In this document: positions 8,999-17,201 of the stretch, one piece after another | Layout: every line of letters starts with the position of its first letter | Position numbering within the stretch: the stretch's first letter is position 1 | Source of the DNA: GCA-2711565 sp963664245 | Lineage (GTDB): Bacteria > Bacteroidota > Bacteroidia > Bacteroidales > GCA-2711565 | Length of the DNA: 64,000 nucleotides | Reading direction: 5' to 3' | NCBI GenBank assembly: GCA_963664245.1 | Contig: OY760934.1 | Location: 310,001-374,000 of the forward strand | Position numbers and translations under genes: made by a program | The notes under the pieces: generated by a model | What the model saw: only the letters and a program-made list of their open reading frames with translations | Databases searched by the model: none | Told to the model about the DNA's origin: nothing

Positions 8999-11815
8999 AT
9001 GATTCAAATTTGGAAAAATGTAACGATTCCTTTTGCGCTGCTTTGTAGAAGATGTCAGGGAAGACTTGTTAAAGCAAGTGTTGAGAGCAGTTCTTATCAA
9101 TCAATTGTAAGTAAGCGAGTGTTAATGTCCTTGTTTTTAGGGATAATGGTTTTAGGCTTTTCGTTAGAAGCACATACGCAAGGTAAAATTGTTGGTAAAG
9201 TCATTGATAAAAAAACTACGGAAACGTTGATCGGGGCTACCATTATTATTGAAGGCACCACCATAGGAACAATCACTGATTTTGACGGAAATTACACTTT
9301 AAATAATGTACCTGCAGGAAATCACACCATTATCTGTTCGTATGTTTCATTTACTAAAGAAAAAAAAGAGCTAACCGTTGGCCAGGGAGAAACGGTAGAA
9401 GTTAATTTTGAATTATCCAGTGCTTCGCTTTCTTTAGACGAAGTTATTGTAAAAGCCAAAAAAATCCGGGAATCGGAAAACATATTAATTCTGGAGCAAA
9501 AAGAAGCGGTATTGGCAACCAAGGCTATGGGAGCACAGGAAATATCGCGAAAAGGAGTGAGTGATGCCGAGGGCGCAGTTACAAAAATCACAGGGATTTC
9601 GAAACAAGAAGGCGTAAAAAATGTATTTGTACGTGGGCTGGGAGACCGTTATAACACAACAACGCTCAATGGTTTTGTTTTGCCTTCGGAAGATCCTGAA
9701 TACAAAAATATTTCCCTTGATTTTTTTACCAGTGATATGATCCAGTTGGTTTCTGTAAATAAGGTTTTCTCGGCTTCGATGAACGCGGATGTTGGGGGAG
9801 CTTTGATCGATATAAGATCAAAAGAACTTACTAAAGACAGCCATTTTGAAGCGAAACTCTCATCATCAATCAATACGGAAACCGCAGGAAAAACCTTTCT
9901 GTTACCCGACGGCTTCAATAAATTCGGATATTCCAATGCATCTTATGGTCCTCATGCTGATGTAAATAATTATTCGTTTGATGCTTCGCTGGACCCAACT
10001 AAAAATGATTCACCTTATAATGGCGCTGTTTCTGTTTCGTGGGGAAAACAAGTTCTGAATAAACACCGGGTTTATGTTGTTGCAGCTTTCAACAATGATT
10101 TTTCTTATGAGCAAGGGGTTTCGAGGGAAATTACTGCAACAAATGCAGCAAGCCCCTTTAAAGATATGACTTATGAACGCTATATGCGAAACACTTCGCA
10201 TTTGCTTATGGGTAATCTTGAGTTCAACCTCACTAAAGGTAAACTGAATTTTAACTCTCTTTATGTTCACAAAGGGTTGGCTTATACTGCTGATTTTTAC
10301 GGTAAGGATAGTGAGACTTTTCAAACTGCTGATGATTTCGATTCGGAAGGCTTTGTTAGACGCCATCAAATCAATGATAATTCAATTTTCATAAACCAGT
10401 TAATATGGAACGGAAATTTTTCGGAAAGGCTTACATACTATGCCGGGGCATCGTTCAACTATTTGATTGGTAAAGAACCCGACCGCAGAATCTTCCGCTT
10501 CTCATCCATCGGCAACAATCAGGTTGAAATACTTATTGGAGAGTCGAGCAACCAACGTTTTAATAGCGAAATTAAAGAAATGGCTCTTATCCCCAAATTT
10601 CATGTACAGTACAAACTGTTTAAAGAAAGTGATAATGTTTCTTACATTAAATTGGGGTATGAAGGAAGAATCAGTAACAAAGATTTCGCCGCTCCTTTTT
10701 ATAATCACATCTGGGACCCGATAAATTTACCATCGTTTGATGTTGATAATATTGTGCTCGATCCGTATTACAATCAAGAAAATTTATCGGCCGGTAATTT
10801 TGAACTCGAATATTTTGAAGATACTTATGATGTAAAAAGGAACAATCACGGTGCCTATATCGATGTGGTTTACCAATTAAGCAACAAACTTATTCTAAAT
10901 ATCGGTTTAAGGGGCGATTATGTTTACACTAAAATTAATTATGAAGTAAACCGGGGAGCAAACATTGGTTCCAACAAACTCGACGAGCTTTATATTTCGC
11001 CCAATGTTAACGTTAAATACATCTTAAACGACAAGAACCAGTTCAGGTTTGCGGCCAGTCGCACGTATACGCTGCCGCAGGATAAAGAAATATCTCCTTT
11101 TGTTTTCCTTCGTTTTGATGGAAATGAAAGCGGTAATCCCGATCTGGAAACATCAACCAATTACAATATAGATTTTAGCTGGGAACACTTTATCTCGAAC
11201 AGCGAATTATTTACGCTCAGCGGTTTTTACAAATATATTTTAGACCCGATTGCCCGGGTCGACAAAGCTAATTCAGCGGGTGTAAGAACTTTCGAAAATA
11301 TTTCTGATCATGCCATTGCTGCCGGCTTTGAAGCTGAGTTAAGAAAAAAAATACTCTCATTTGCTGAAGGGAAACACAGTTTTGATCTGGGTATAAATGC
11401 TTCGTACATATACTCTAATGTTGATTTAGATCCATTGGTGTTTGTTCAAAATACATCCTCAAGTCTGGAAGGAGCCGCAGAATACATTGTAAATGCTGAT
11501 CTGACTTATAAAATGACGTCTGATAAATTCTCCGTGATTTCGGCAGTGGTTCTAAATTACATGAGCGATAAAGTACATACCATAGGTACACGTGGTTATA
11601 ACAACCTGGTTGAAGAAAGTATTGCCACACTTGATTTTGTGAACTCTTTTAAAATCAACAAGCATTGGGGGATCAGTTTAAAAGCCATGAATTTATTAAA
11701 CCCTGTATTTAAATTAACCAGGGAAGGGGCTAGTGAAGAAAATATGCCAAGTGTTGTAATACGGAGCTATAAAAAGGGAATCTCTTTCAATTTAGGATTA
11801 ACATATAAATTATAA
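8999..11815 (+). CDS. TonB-dependent outer-membrane receptor with CarboxypepD_reg-like domain
   Basis: This is an outer-membrane beta-barrel importer energised by TonB. After the signal region comes a CarboxypepD_reg-like beta-sandwich (GKIVGKVIDKKTTETLIGAT...), then the plug (GVSDAEGAVTKITGIS, NVFVRGLGDRYNTTTLNG) and a long barrel ending in an aromatic-rich C-terminal strand. I start it at the ATG at 8999; the open frame continues upstream only to a TTG. With this start, about 40 residues precede the hydrophobic signal (VLMSLFLGIMVLGFSLEAHTQ). That is unusually long, so an internal start at 9125 is an alternative. A beta-helix lipoprotein follows 46 bp downstream, likely its surface or periplasmic partner. 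The ligand is unknown. The repeat-array promoter upstream suggests nutrient-responsive control. Confidence 0.92.
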   Translation: MIQIWKNVTIPFALLCRRCQGRLVKASVESSSYQSIVSKRVLMSLFLGIMVLGFSLEAHTQGKIVGKVIDKKTTETLIGATIIIEGTTIGTITDFDGNYTLNNVPAGNHTIICSYVSFTKEKKELTVGQGETVEVNFELSSASLSLDEVIVKAKKIRESENILILEQKEAVLATKAMGAQEISRKGVSDAEGAVTKITGISKQEGVKNVFVRGLGDRYNTTTLNGFVLPSEDPEYKNISLDFFTSDMIQLVSVNKVFSASMNADVGGALIDIRSKELTKDSHFEAKLSSSINTETAGKTFLLPDGFNKFGYSNASYGPHADVNNYSFDASLDPTKNDSPYNGAVSVSWGKQVLNKHRVYVVAAFNNDFSYEQGVSREITATNAASPFKDMTYERYMRNTSHLLMGNLEFNLTKGKLNFNSLYVHKGLAYTADFYGKDSETFQTADDFDSEGFVRRHQINDNSIFINQLIWNGNFSERLTYYAGASFNYLIGKEPDRRIFRFSSIGNNQVEILIGESSNQRFNSEIKEMALIPKFHVQYKLFKESDNVSYIKLGYEGRISNKDFAAPFYNHIWDPINLPSFDVDNIVLDPYYNQENLSAGNFELEYFEDTYDVKRNNHGAYIDVVYQLSNKLILNIGLRGDYVYTKINYEVNRGANIGSNKLDELYISPNVNVKYILNDKNQFRFAASRTYTLPQDKEISPFVFLRFDGNESGNPDLETSTNYNIDFSWEHFISNSELFTLSGFYKYILDPIARVDKANSAGVRTFENISDHAIAAGFEAELRKKILSFAEGKHSFDLGINASYIYSNVDLDPLVFVQNTSSSLEGAAEYIVNADLTYKMTSDKFSVISAVVLNYMSDKVHTIGTRGYNNLVEESIATLDFVNSFKINKHWGISLKAMNLLNPVFKLTREGASEENMPSVVIRSYKKGISFNLGLTYKL

Positions 11816-11861
11816 ATAAATTATTCAAACAATTAAAAACAATTAAAAAAACAAATCAAAC

Positions 11862-13010
11862 ATGAGAAAAGTATTATTCTTAAGTATGGCATTTATAGCC
11901 TTGTTATTCGTTGCCTGTAACAATGATGACGACAACAATAATGTTACACCTGTCGACAACGAACTAAGTGGTGACATCTCTGGCGTTAAAACCCTTGATG
12001 CTACTATCGAGTACAAATTAGTTGGTGCTTTAAATGTTGTAGATGGCGGAACACTTAATATTCCTGCTGGTACAGTTATTAAAGCCGAAAAAGGTTTCAA
12101 TAAGTATATTCTTGTTGAAATGGGTGGTAAAATCAATATCTCAGGTACTTCAAGCAACCCGGTAGTTATGACTTCAAGTGCAACTAACCCAGCTGCTGGC
12201 GATTGGGGTGGCTTAATTATCAATGGTAAAGCTACTGTTTCTGGTGCTAATGGTGGTGGTGCCGATCAAGGTTCTACCGAAGTTAACCCTGCGTATAGCT
12301 ATGGTGGAAACGTTCCTGCCGACAATTCTGGTACAATTCAATACCTCATTTTAGAGTACACTGGTGCTAAATCATCTGCTGATGTTGAGCACAACGGACT
12401 TACCCTTAATGCTGTAGGCAGTGGAACAACTATTGAAAACATCTTTGTTATTAATGGAGCTGATGATGGAATTGAATTTTTCGGTGGTTCTGTTAATGTA
12501 ACCAATTTATTGGTTGTAAACTCTGACGATGATATGTTTGATGTTACCCAAGGTTGGACAGGAACTTTAAACAATGCTTATGGTATTTGGGAAGCAGGTT
12601 ATACCAGTGGTGAAAAAGATCCTCGTGGTATAGAATCTGATGGAAACTTGGATGGTTTGACACCAGCTGATTTTAACCAATCTAATTTTACCATGACAAA
12701 CATTACTATCGTAAATAATTCAAACGGTTTTGAAATGCACGATGCAATTAAAGTACGTCGTGGAGCTACTGCTACTATTACCAACGTTCTTATTACCGGT
12801 GGTGATGATTTCAAAGACATTATTGATTTAACCGATGGTAAAGGTGATGCGAATGTTGCTACAACTATTTCGTACAAACTGGATGCAGGAATTACTCCTT
12901 CCGGAAATGAAGTTACTCAACCAACTACCGGAAATGCAACCGTTGCAACCAATGCGACAAACACAGGTGCCAATACAAGCGCTTTTGCCTGGACGGGTTA
13001 TTTTAACTAA
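11862..13010 (+). CDS. Beta-helix lipoprotein, probable partner of the TonB receptor (382 aa)
   Basis: A lipoprotein signal peptide ends in LLFVAC, followed by an acidic DDDNNN spacer typical of outer-membrane or surface lipoproteins in this phylum. The mature part is rich in Gly, Asn, Thr and Val, with repeated strand-turn units (LNVVDGGTLNIPAGTVIKAEKG, GDWGGLIINGKATVSG). This fits a right-handed parallel beta-helix. Relatives are often mislabelled multidrug transporter, although nothing here is a transporter. It is placed 46 bp after the TonB receptor, and a terminator follows at 13042-13080, so the pair forms a two-gene unit. Codons are biased toward GTT/GCT/ACT, suggesting high expression. 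A binding or surface role is inferred. Confidence 0.82.
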   Translation: MRKVLFLSMAFIALLFVACNNDDDNNNVTPVDNELSGDISGVKTLDATIEYKLVGALNVVDGGTLNIPAGTVIKAEKGFNKYILVEMGGKINISGTSSNPVVMTSSATNPAAGDWGGLIINGKATVSGANGGGADQGSTEVNPAYSYGGNVPADNSGTIQYLILEYTGAKSSADVEHNGLTLNAVGSGTTIENIFVINGADDGIEFFGGSVNVTNLLVVNSDDDMFDVTQGWTGTLNNAYGIWEAGYTSGEKDPRGIESDGNLDGLTPADFNQSNFTMTNITIVNNSNGFEMHDAIKVRRGATATITNVLITGGDDFKDIIDLTDGKGDANVATTISYKLDAGITPSGNEVTQPTTGNATVATNATNTGANTSAFAWTGYFN

Positions 13011-13041
13011 GAGATTTAACAACTCTATTTGTCTGTAAGGT

Positions 13042-13080
13042 GTATGCCGGGCTGCACTTACTGTTCGGCATACTCTTTTT
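13042..13080 (+). terminator. Rho-independent terminator after the beta-helix lipoprotein gene
   Basis: Arms GTATGCCG (13042-13049) and CGGCATAC (13066-13073) form an 8-bp stem, followed by a T run at 13076-13080. It ends the TonB receptor/lipoprotein unit. Confidence 0.75.
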
Positions 13081-13194
13081 ACAACCCTGTTTAATTGAAC
13101 AAAAACACAAAACAAGACGGATAGAATAGGAAATTAAAAAACGTAACATTAACTTGAAGAATTAACAGGGTAGAAATTTTAAAGAATTAAAATT

Positions 13195-13668
13195 ATGAAA
13201 GCATTAGTAAAAACAAACATTATCTTAGCTATTGCTGCATTCTTAATAGCTTCAATAAGCATCGCTCAGGAATTAACCTTAAAAGATGGCTTATACTATA
13301 AAAAAGGCATGCTTTATTCAGGTATTCACAACGAATATTATCCTAACGATACGTTGAAGTCAAAATCTCAATTTAAAAGCGGGGTATTGAATGGAATCAG
13401 TACTTTTTATTTCGATAACGGAAAAATCAAGGAACAATGTTCATACAGCAATGGGAATAAAGATGGAGCGTGGATAGAATGGAATATAAATGGTGTTAAA
13501 ATTGCAGAAGCTAATTACAAAAATAACAAAAAACACGGCAACTGGTTTATTTGGGATGCGAATGGAAATTTAGTATATGAAATGCAATACGATAAAGGAA
13601 AGAAAACCGGTACCTGGACAAAGTACGACAGCAAAGGAAACATCATCAGCAAAAAAAGCTTTAATTGA
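13195..13668 (+). CDS. Secreted MORN-variant (YwqK-like) repeat protein (157 aa)
   Basis: A signal peptide (NIILAIAAFLIASISIAQE) is followed by about five repeats of the form G-x-W/F-x-x-Y/W-x-x-N/D-G-x-x-x-x-x-x-x-Y-x-x-G-x-x-x-G. This is the MORN-variant motif of YwqK-like proteins. Databases often call such proteins antitoxin YwqK, but nothing here suggests a toxin-antitoxin role, and the signal peptide places it in the envelope. It stands alone between a terminator and the promoter array of the next gene. Function is unknown; MORN-type repeats generally form extended beta-hairpin sheets. Confidence 0.8.
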   Translation: MKALVKTNIILAIAAFLIASISIAQELTLKDGLYYKKGMLYSGIHNEYYPNDTLKSKSQFKSGVLNGISTFYFDNGKIKEQCSYSNGNKDGAWIEWNINGVKIAEANYKNNKKHGNWFIWDANGNLVYEMQYDKGKKTGTWTKYDSKGNIISKKSFN

Positions 13669-13681
13669 TTAATAACCTAAA

Positions 13682-13727
13682 CGTAACACCTTCGTAATAT
13701 ATAATTGCTTTTTGCTTTCTAATTTTG
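13682..13727 (+). promoter_or_regulatory. Promoter with 11-bp direct repeat (PhoB-like) upstream of 13750 gene
   Basis: Two heptamers, CGTAACA (13682-13688) and CGTAATA (13693-13699), are separated by 4 bp, giving 11-bp spacing. The -7 box TAATTTTG is at 13720-13727, exactly 25 bp after the TAAT of the second repeat. No TTTG -33 element lies at the expected distance, which fits an activator-dependent promoter. The architecture matches the arrays at 8704 and 33480. Confidence 0.55.
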
Positions 13728-13749
13728 TAGAAAATAAAAATTTACAAAA

Positions 13750-14079
13750 ATGAAAAAGATTATTAAAACAGGCTTAGTATTAACCTTAGTTGCCCTATTT
13801 GCAGTAAGCTTTGCAAGCAACTTAAAAACGAACAGTTTAACGATTAAGGGAAGAGTTGTTGATGTTGAAACTGGAGAAACATTAACAGGTGTAAAAATCG
13901 ACATCGAAAGCTTGGGAAAAACCGTATACTCTGATTTTGATGGTAATTTTGAAATCGAAGATGTAAAGCCGGGAGAATATAATTTAGTGGCTTCTTTGAT
14001 TTCTTACAACAAAAGTTTAGTCGAAAAAATTGAGGTTGACCACAACCAGGAACTTAACATCGAACTTAAATCGAAATAA
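13750..14079 (+). CDS. Small secreted CarboxypepD_reg-like protein (109 aa)
   Basis: A signal peptide (LVLTLVALFAVSFAS) is followed by one carboxypeptidase-regulatory-like beta-sandwich: LTIKGRVVDVETGETLTGVKIDIESLGKTVYSDFDGNFEIEDVKPGEYNLVASLISY. The same domain normally sits at the N-terminus of TonB receptors and DUF5686 proteins, but here it stands alone. It is transcribed from a repeat-array promoter like that of the TonB receptor 5 kb upstream and ends at a strong bidirectional terminator. A periplasmic or surface role linked to that regulon is inferred. The molecular function is unknown. Confidence 0.82.
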   Translation: MKKIIKTGLVLTLVALFAVSFASNLKTNSLTIKGRVVDVETGETLTGVKIDIESLGKTVYSDFDGNFEIEDVKPGEYNLVASLISYNKSLVEKIEVDHNQELNIELKSK

Positions 14080-14103
14080 TAATTTATCGATTTCCATATA
14101 AAT

Positions 14104-14133
14104 AAAAGGCTGCCCTGCTTAGGACAGCCTTTT
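14104..14133. terminator. Bidirectional terminator between convergent genes
   Basis: Arms AAAAGGCTG (14104-14112) and CAGCCTTTT (14125-14133), plus three inner pairs, form a stem flanked by A and T runs. It lies between the plus-strand gene ending at 14079 and the minus-strand arginine deiminase gene ending at 14156, so it can serve both. Confidence 0.85.
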
Positions 14134-14155
14134 GCTTTTATATCGTTGGTAGTTT

Positions 14156-15418
14156 TTACCAATTAACATCTTTTCTGCGGAATGGCATCGTCATGCATCG
14201 TGCACCACCGCCACCACGAGCCAGTTCTGACCCTTCTATCGTGATAACATATTTTTGGTAAGACTCTAGTTGCACAGATTTGTTTAAAACGTCAGAAGCC
14301 TTTAAAACTTCATAACCGTTTTTGTGCATTTCCTCAATGGTGTAAACATTACGGTTGTAGCCAATCACTTTTCCCGGACCAATTGCAAAAAAGTTGGCGC
14401 CGCTGTGCCATTGTTCTCTTTCCTGGGTCCATAAATCGGCTCTGCCACCGCAATAAACAGGTTTTAAATCCATGCCTATTTTTGATAATGCCGTTAATAT
14501 ATTTTTTTCTTCGTTAATGCTAACATTGCCGTTATCAGTGGTGATTAAAATGGTTTTATAACGATTGGGCTGCATAATAACCGGTTCGTACACCATGCAT
14601 TCTTCCTGGCTGAGGAAGGTAAAAACCATATCCAGGTGAATAAACGATTCGCGGTCGGTTGGCAGTTCCTGAACAATGATATGTTGTTTTTCTTTGCGCT
14701 CTTTTAACTTATTAATAACAATATCAATTCCTGCAGCAGTGGTCCGGTTGCTGATCCCGATCAGTAATAAATCTTCGCGGCCAACCAAAACGTCACCGCC
14801 TTCAATACTTATTTTTTCTTTTGTTGGGTTGTTTTTGCATTGGGCATTAAAAGTCTCGGTGTCAAAATCTTTATAATTATTGAAAATAGTTTCCATAATT
14901 AAAGACTCGCGATCTCGGACCTTACTGGCCATTTTTCCTGCCAGCACCTTATCGTACATGGCCATGGAAGAGTCGCGTGTAAAAAAGAAATTATGGAGCG
15001 GGCGCAATGCAAAGCGCTGGTGGCTCAAAAAGCGGCTCAAATTATCGCGTTTGAGCACCACACCTTCAATTAACTGGCGGGCAAGCTCGGTATTGTCAAG
15101 CTCTCGCAAATAACCTTCTACATAATCGTGATTGCAATCTTCACAAACTTTGACAATTAATTCTTCTTTAATTTTTGACTTTTTAAGAATCGCTGCCAAC
15201 AGGTCCTTTACTTCAAAAACATTGGTTACTTTTTTCAGTACTTCTTTTAATTGGGTGTATTCCGATTGCGCTACCGAAAGGTTCAAAATATCGCTATACA
15301 AGGCACGTTCAGCATTTTCCGGAGTCATATTCTCCACCTCACTGCCTAAAGAATGAACAATAACACCCTCTAATTCACCAACTTCAGAATTTAATTTAAC
15401 TTTCAGATTTGTTGACAT
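14156..15418 (-). CDS. arcA: Arginine deiminase family protein (420 aa)
   Basis: Arginine deiminase hydrolyses L-arginine to citrulline and ammonia. Guanidine-modifying superfamily features are visible: NFFFTRDSSMAM, ISIEGGDVLV, the catalytic HLDMVFTFL segment, and the nucleophilic Cys408 in GGGGARCMTMP at the C-terminus. Length is close to the usual 400-420 aa. No ornithine carbamoyltransferase, carbamate kinase or arginine/ornithine antiporter lies nearby, so it is not in a classical ADI operon and may serve general arginine catabolism. It is convergent with the upstream gene and ends at a shared terminator. The symbol is given by family; substrate specificity is not proven. Confidence 0.88.
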   Translation of the reverse strand: MSTNLKVKLNSEVGELEGVIVHSLGSEVENMTPENAERALYSDILNLSVAQSEYTQLKEVLKKVTNVFEVKDLLAAILKKSKIKEELIVKVCEDCNHDYVEGYLRELDNTELARQLIEGVVLKRDNLSRFLSHQRFALRPLHNFFFTRDSSMAMYDKVLAGKMASKVRDRESLIMETIFNNYKDFDTETFNAQCKNNPTKEKISIEGGDVLVGREDLLLIGISNRTTAAGIDIVINKLKERKEKQHIIVQELPTDRESFIHLDMVFTFLSQEECMVYEPVIMQPNRYKTILITTDNGNVSINEEKNILTALSKIGMDLKPVYCGGRADLWTQEREQWHSGANFFAIGPGKVIGYNRNVYTIEEMHKNGYEVLKASDVLNKSVQLESYQKYVITIEGSELARGGGGARCMTMPFRRKDVNW

Positions 15419-15568
15419 ACCTTTAAATTTTTTGCAAAATTAATCTATTTCGCCCGAATTCATTAAAAAAGGGAAAATATTTTAGAATAAATTTTAATGA
15501 AATATGGAATTATTTTATAATTTTGCCAACGCAAAACACGCCATTAAGCGTTTATTGTAAAAACAATT

Positions 15569-15642
15569 GGACCCGTAGCATAATTGGATAGTGCACCTGA
15601 CTACGGATCAGGAGGTTGGGGGTTCGAATCCCTTCGGGTTCA
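15569..15642 (+). tRNA. tRNA-Arg (anticodon ACG)
   Basis: A 74-nt cloverleaf. Acceptor arm GGACCCG pairs with CGGGTTC at 15635-15641, discriminator A at 15642. The anticodon stem is CCTGA/TCAGG around loop CTACGGA, giving anticodon ACG. The T arm carries GGTTCGAATC. CCA is not fully encoded. The 3' end is the integration target of the adjacent element: its last 33 or so bases are duplicated at 18581-18613. The gene itself remains intact. Confidence 0.95.
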
Positions 15643-15643
15643 C
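15611..15643 (+). repeat. attL: tRNA-Arg 3' end, left boundary of integrated element
   Basis: A 33-bp direct repeat of 18581-18613 with one mismatch (G at 15618 versus A at 18588). The last 25 bp are identical and cover the T arm and acceptor stem. This is typical for a tyrosine recombinase that rebuilds the tRNA gene on integration. Confidence 0.92.
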
Positions 15644-15670
15644 CGGAAGTCTTGATTGACGCGGTTTGCA

Positions 15671-15695
15671 GAGAACAGCGTACAATAAGCGAACA
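15671..15695 (+). other. Candidate integrase arm-type sites, left end
   Basis: Three related heptamers lie just inside attL: GAGAACA (15671-15677), GCGTACA (15678-15684) and GCGAACA (15689-15695). The same word recurs near attR. Binding by the integrase is inferred from position and repetition. Confidence 0.4.
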
Positions 15696-15708
15696 AAAAA
15701 AATCTAAG

Positions 15709-15733
15709 CCCTAGATGATATCTAGGGTTTTTT
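15709..15733 (+). terminator. Terminator insulating the cargo operon from tRNA-Arg
   Basis: A perfect 8-bp stem CCCTAGAT/ATCTAGGG (15709-15716 and 15720-15727) with a 3-nt loop is followed by six Ts. It stops transcription entering from the tRNA gene before the Ntn-hydrolase operon, which must then have its own promoter in the 15734-15768 stretch. Confidence 0.85.
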
Positions 15734-15768
15734 GTTATATATTTATAGTTAATAAATTATAAAAAAAT

Positions 15769-16569
15769 ATGACTCTAGTTGTTTCACTTCGTATTCCTGA
15801 CGGTGTTGTAATAGCCGCAGATAGTCTTCAAACATCAACGGGAACCATCACCCCAGGAATAAAAGATTTTAAAGTTAAGAATCCAAAAACAGGCGATGAA
15901 ATATCTATTGGAGATCTTGAATTTCCACCTATTCCAATACCTACTTCTACTTTTTCATTTGCACAGAAATTATTTCCTTTTAATAAAAAATTTGGCATAG
16001 CAACATTTGGAAGTGCGATTATAAATGGCAGAACTATTTATAATCATATAAAGAATCTTGAGCACACAAATGGAGGAAATAAAGTAACATCAGCAGAGGG
16101 GCTTGGTAATTTATTAAAAGACTATTTCACAAATGAACTTAAAGCTGATTTAGAACGAAAGAAGATCACTTTACCTCCTAACCAAATGGTAATTGGATTT
16201 CAAGTTGTTGGATTTGAGAGTGATGAAGATTTAGTAGGACATACAATAGAAGTTAATATTGGTTCTGAATCTAGAATTCAAGTTATTGATGGTATTGGAT
16301 GTACAGCAAGTGGAGACACATCTGTGGTTACTACTTTATGGAAGTTAAATGAAAATAAAAAAAATAAAACAGATTATGGTGCATTTTCTTTAAAAGATGG
16401 TTGTGATTATGCAGAATATCTTATTAATACCACAGCACAACATCAAAGGTTTGCAAACATGATTCCAACTGTAGGTGGAGCAGTAGATATTGGATTGATT
16501 ACCAAATATTCCGATTTTAAATGGATTAAATATAAAGATTTAACTAGGATACTTGAAAAAATTGATTAG
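15769..16569 (+). CDS. Proteasome-fold Ntn-hydrolase (266 aa)
   Basis: The protein opens MTLVVSLRIPDGVVIAADS, the start of 20S-proteasome/HslV-type beta subunits. Thr2 would become the N-terminal nucleophile after Met removal, with no propeptide. Further matches to the fold are Asp18 (Asp17 in mature numbering), a lysine in AQKLFPF (K67, likely the Lys33 equivalent after an insert of about 30 residues rich in Pro and Ile), FGIATFGSA at 75-83, GCTASGD at 177-183, and VGGAVDIGLIT at 235-245, the classical C-terminal strand and active-site Asp. It lacks the two-domain or operon context of HslUV and no ATPase is adjacent. It is the first gene of the cargo operon, 12 bp before the next. A peptidase role is inferred; the substrate is unknown. 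Confidence 0.82.
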   Translation: MTLVVSLRIPDGVVIAADSLQTSTGTITPGIKDFKVKNPKTGDEISIGDLEFPPIPIPTSTFSFAQKLFPFNKKFGIATFGSAIINGRTIYNHIKNLEHTNGGNKVTSAEGLGNLLKDYFTNELKADLERKKITLPPNQMVIGFQVVGFESDEDLVGHTIEVNIGSESRIQVIDGIGCTASGDTSVVTTLWKLNENKKNKTDYGAFSLKDGCDYAEYLINTTAQHQRFANMIPTVGGAVDIGLITKYSDFKWIKYKDLTRILEKID

Positions 16570-16581
16570 TTTTGCAGTATT

Positions 16582-16791
16582 ATGAGAGAAATGAATATCA
16601 GAACAGTTTCAGTTGATAATGGAAAAGAATTAGCTATTAGTGTTAATAGTAATTACTTCTATTATACTCTAGACAATCTTGTATTGTCTAATTCTTCCGA
16701 TATTTCTGTTAATAACGGAGATATGACTACTGATCAAATAATTGATAAGCATTTAGATAAGTATGCTCAAGTATTCGATGCATTATCATAA
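16582..16791 (+). CDS. Small protein, possible antitoxin of Doc (69 aa)
   Basis: This is an unrecognised 69-aa acidic protein. The N-terminal half is strand-like (RTVSVDNGKELAISVNS, YFYYTLDNLVLS) and the C-terminal half helical (TTDQIIDKHLDKYAQVFDAL). It sits 12 bp after the Ntn-hydrolase gene and 3 bp before the doc gene. This is the position and size of a Phd-type antitoxin, but I see no Phd/YefM signature. The C-terminal helix could be the neutralising segment, by analogy with Phd. An alternative start is the ATG nine bases later. It could instead be a substrate or partner of the Ntn-hydrolase. Confidence 0.65.
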   Translation: MREMNIRTVSVDNGKELAISVNSNYFYYTLDNLVLSNSSDISVNNGDMTTDQIIDKHLDKYAQVFDALS

Positions 16792-16794
16792 TAA

Positions 16795-17199
16795 GTGATT
16801 TATTTATCAAAATCTGAAATTACAAGAATAAACAAGAAGGTAACCCTCCTTTATGGAGGGTTATTTTTGCCACCTCATAATTTTTTTAATGAAGGTGCAT
16901 TGGATTATGCAATTGAAATTGTAAAAACCAATATTTTTGGAGCAGAATTATATCCAACAATCTATCTAAAAGCTGCTGTATATAAGTTTAATATAATATC
17001 CAATCATATATTCAATGATGGAAATAAACGTACTGGATTTGCAGCAATTTTGCTGTTCTTTGAAAAGAATATGTTAACCTTAAAGGACAGTATTACAAAT
17101 GAAGATTTGATATCTTTTACTTTCTTAGCTGCGAAAAACAAACTTTCTATTGAAGAAATAGCAGATTGGTATAGTCAAAGAGTAACCAAGTTGGATTAG
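16795..17199 (+). CDS. doc: Doc/Fic family toxin (134 aa)
   Basis: This is a death-on-curing family protein. The Fic motif HIFNDGNKRT at residues 71-80 is complete, with catalytic His71, acidic Asp75 and the GNKRT anion hole; Asp75 and Gly76 match the Doc form H-x-F-x-D-(A/G)-NKRT. Doc proteins phosphorylate EF-Tu and stop translation; whether this one does so is inferred. Length fits the family (about 125-135 aa). It starts at GTG 16795, 3 bp after the 69-aa gene, so translation is probably coupled. It ends 2 bp from the convergent integrase stop. The N-terminal helix lacks the Fic inhibitory (S/T)xxxE(G/N) motif, so inhibition must come from another protein. Confidence 0.9.
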   Translation: MIYLSKSEITRINKKVTLLYGGLFLPPHNFFNEGALDYAIEIVKTNIFGAELYPTIYLKAAVYKFNIISNHIFNDGNKRTGFAAILLFFEKNMLTLKDSITNEDLISFTFLAAKNKLSIEEIADWYSQRVTKLD

Positions 17200-17201
17200 T
17201 T

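Noticed and set aside
11843..12223. Antisense open frames across the beta-helix lipoprotein gene
   Set aside because: They arise from low-complexity Thr/Asn/Val codons on the coding strand and have no family resemblance.
13142..13170. CGTAACA and two TTAAC words before the MORN gene
   Set aside because: Spacing of 6 and 13 bp is irregular and no TAnnTTTG box follows at the expected distance.
13195..13668. Toxin-antitoxin antitoxin (YwqK) reading of the MORN-type protein
   Set aside because: It has a signal peptide and no adjacent toxin; the antitoxin name is a database carry-over.
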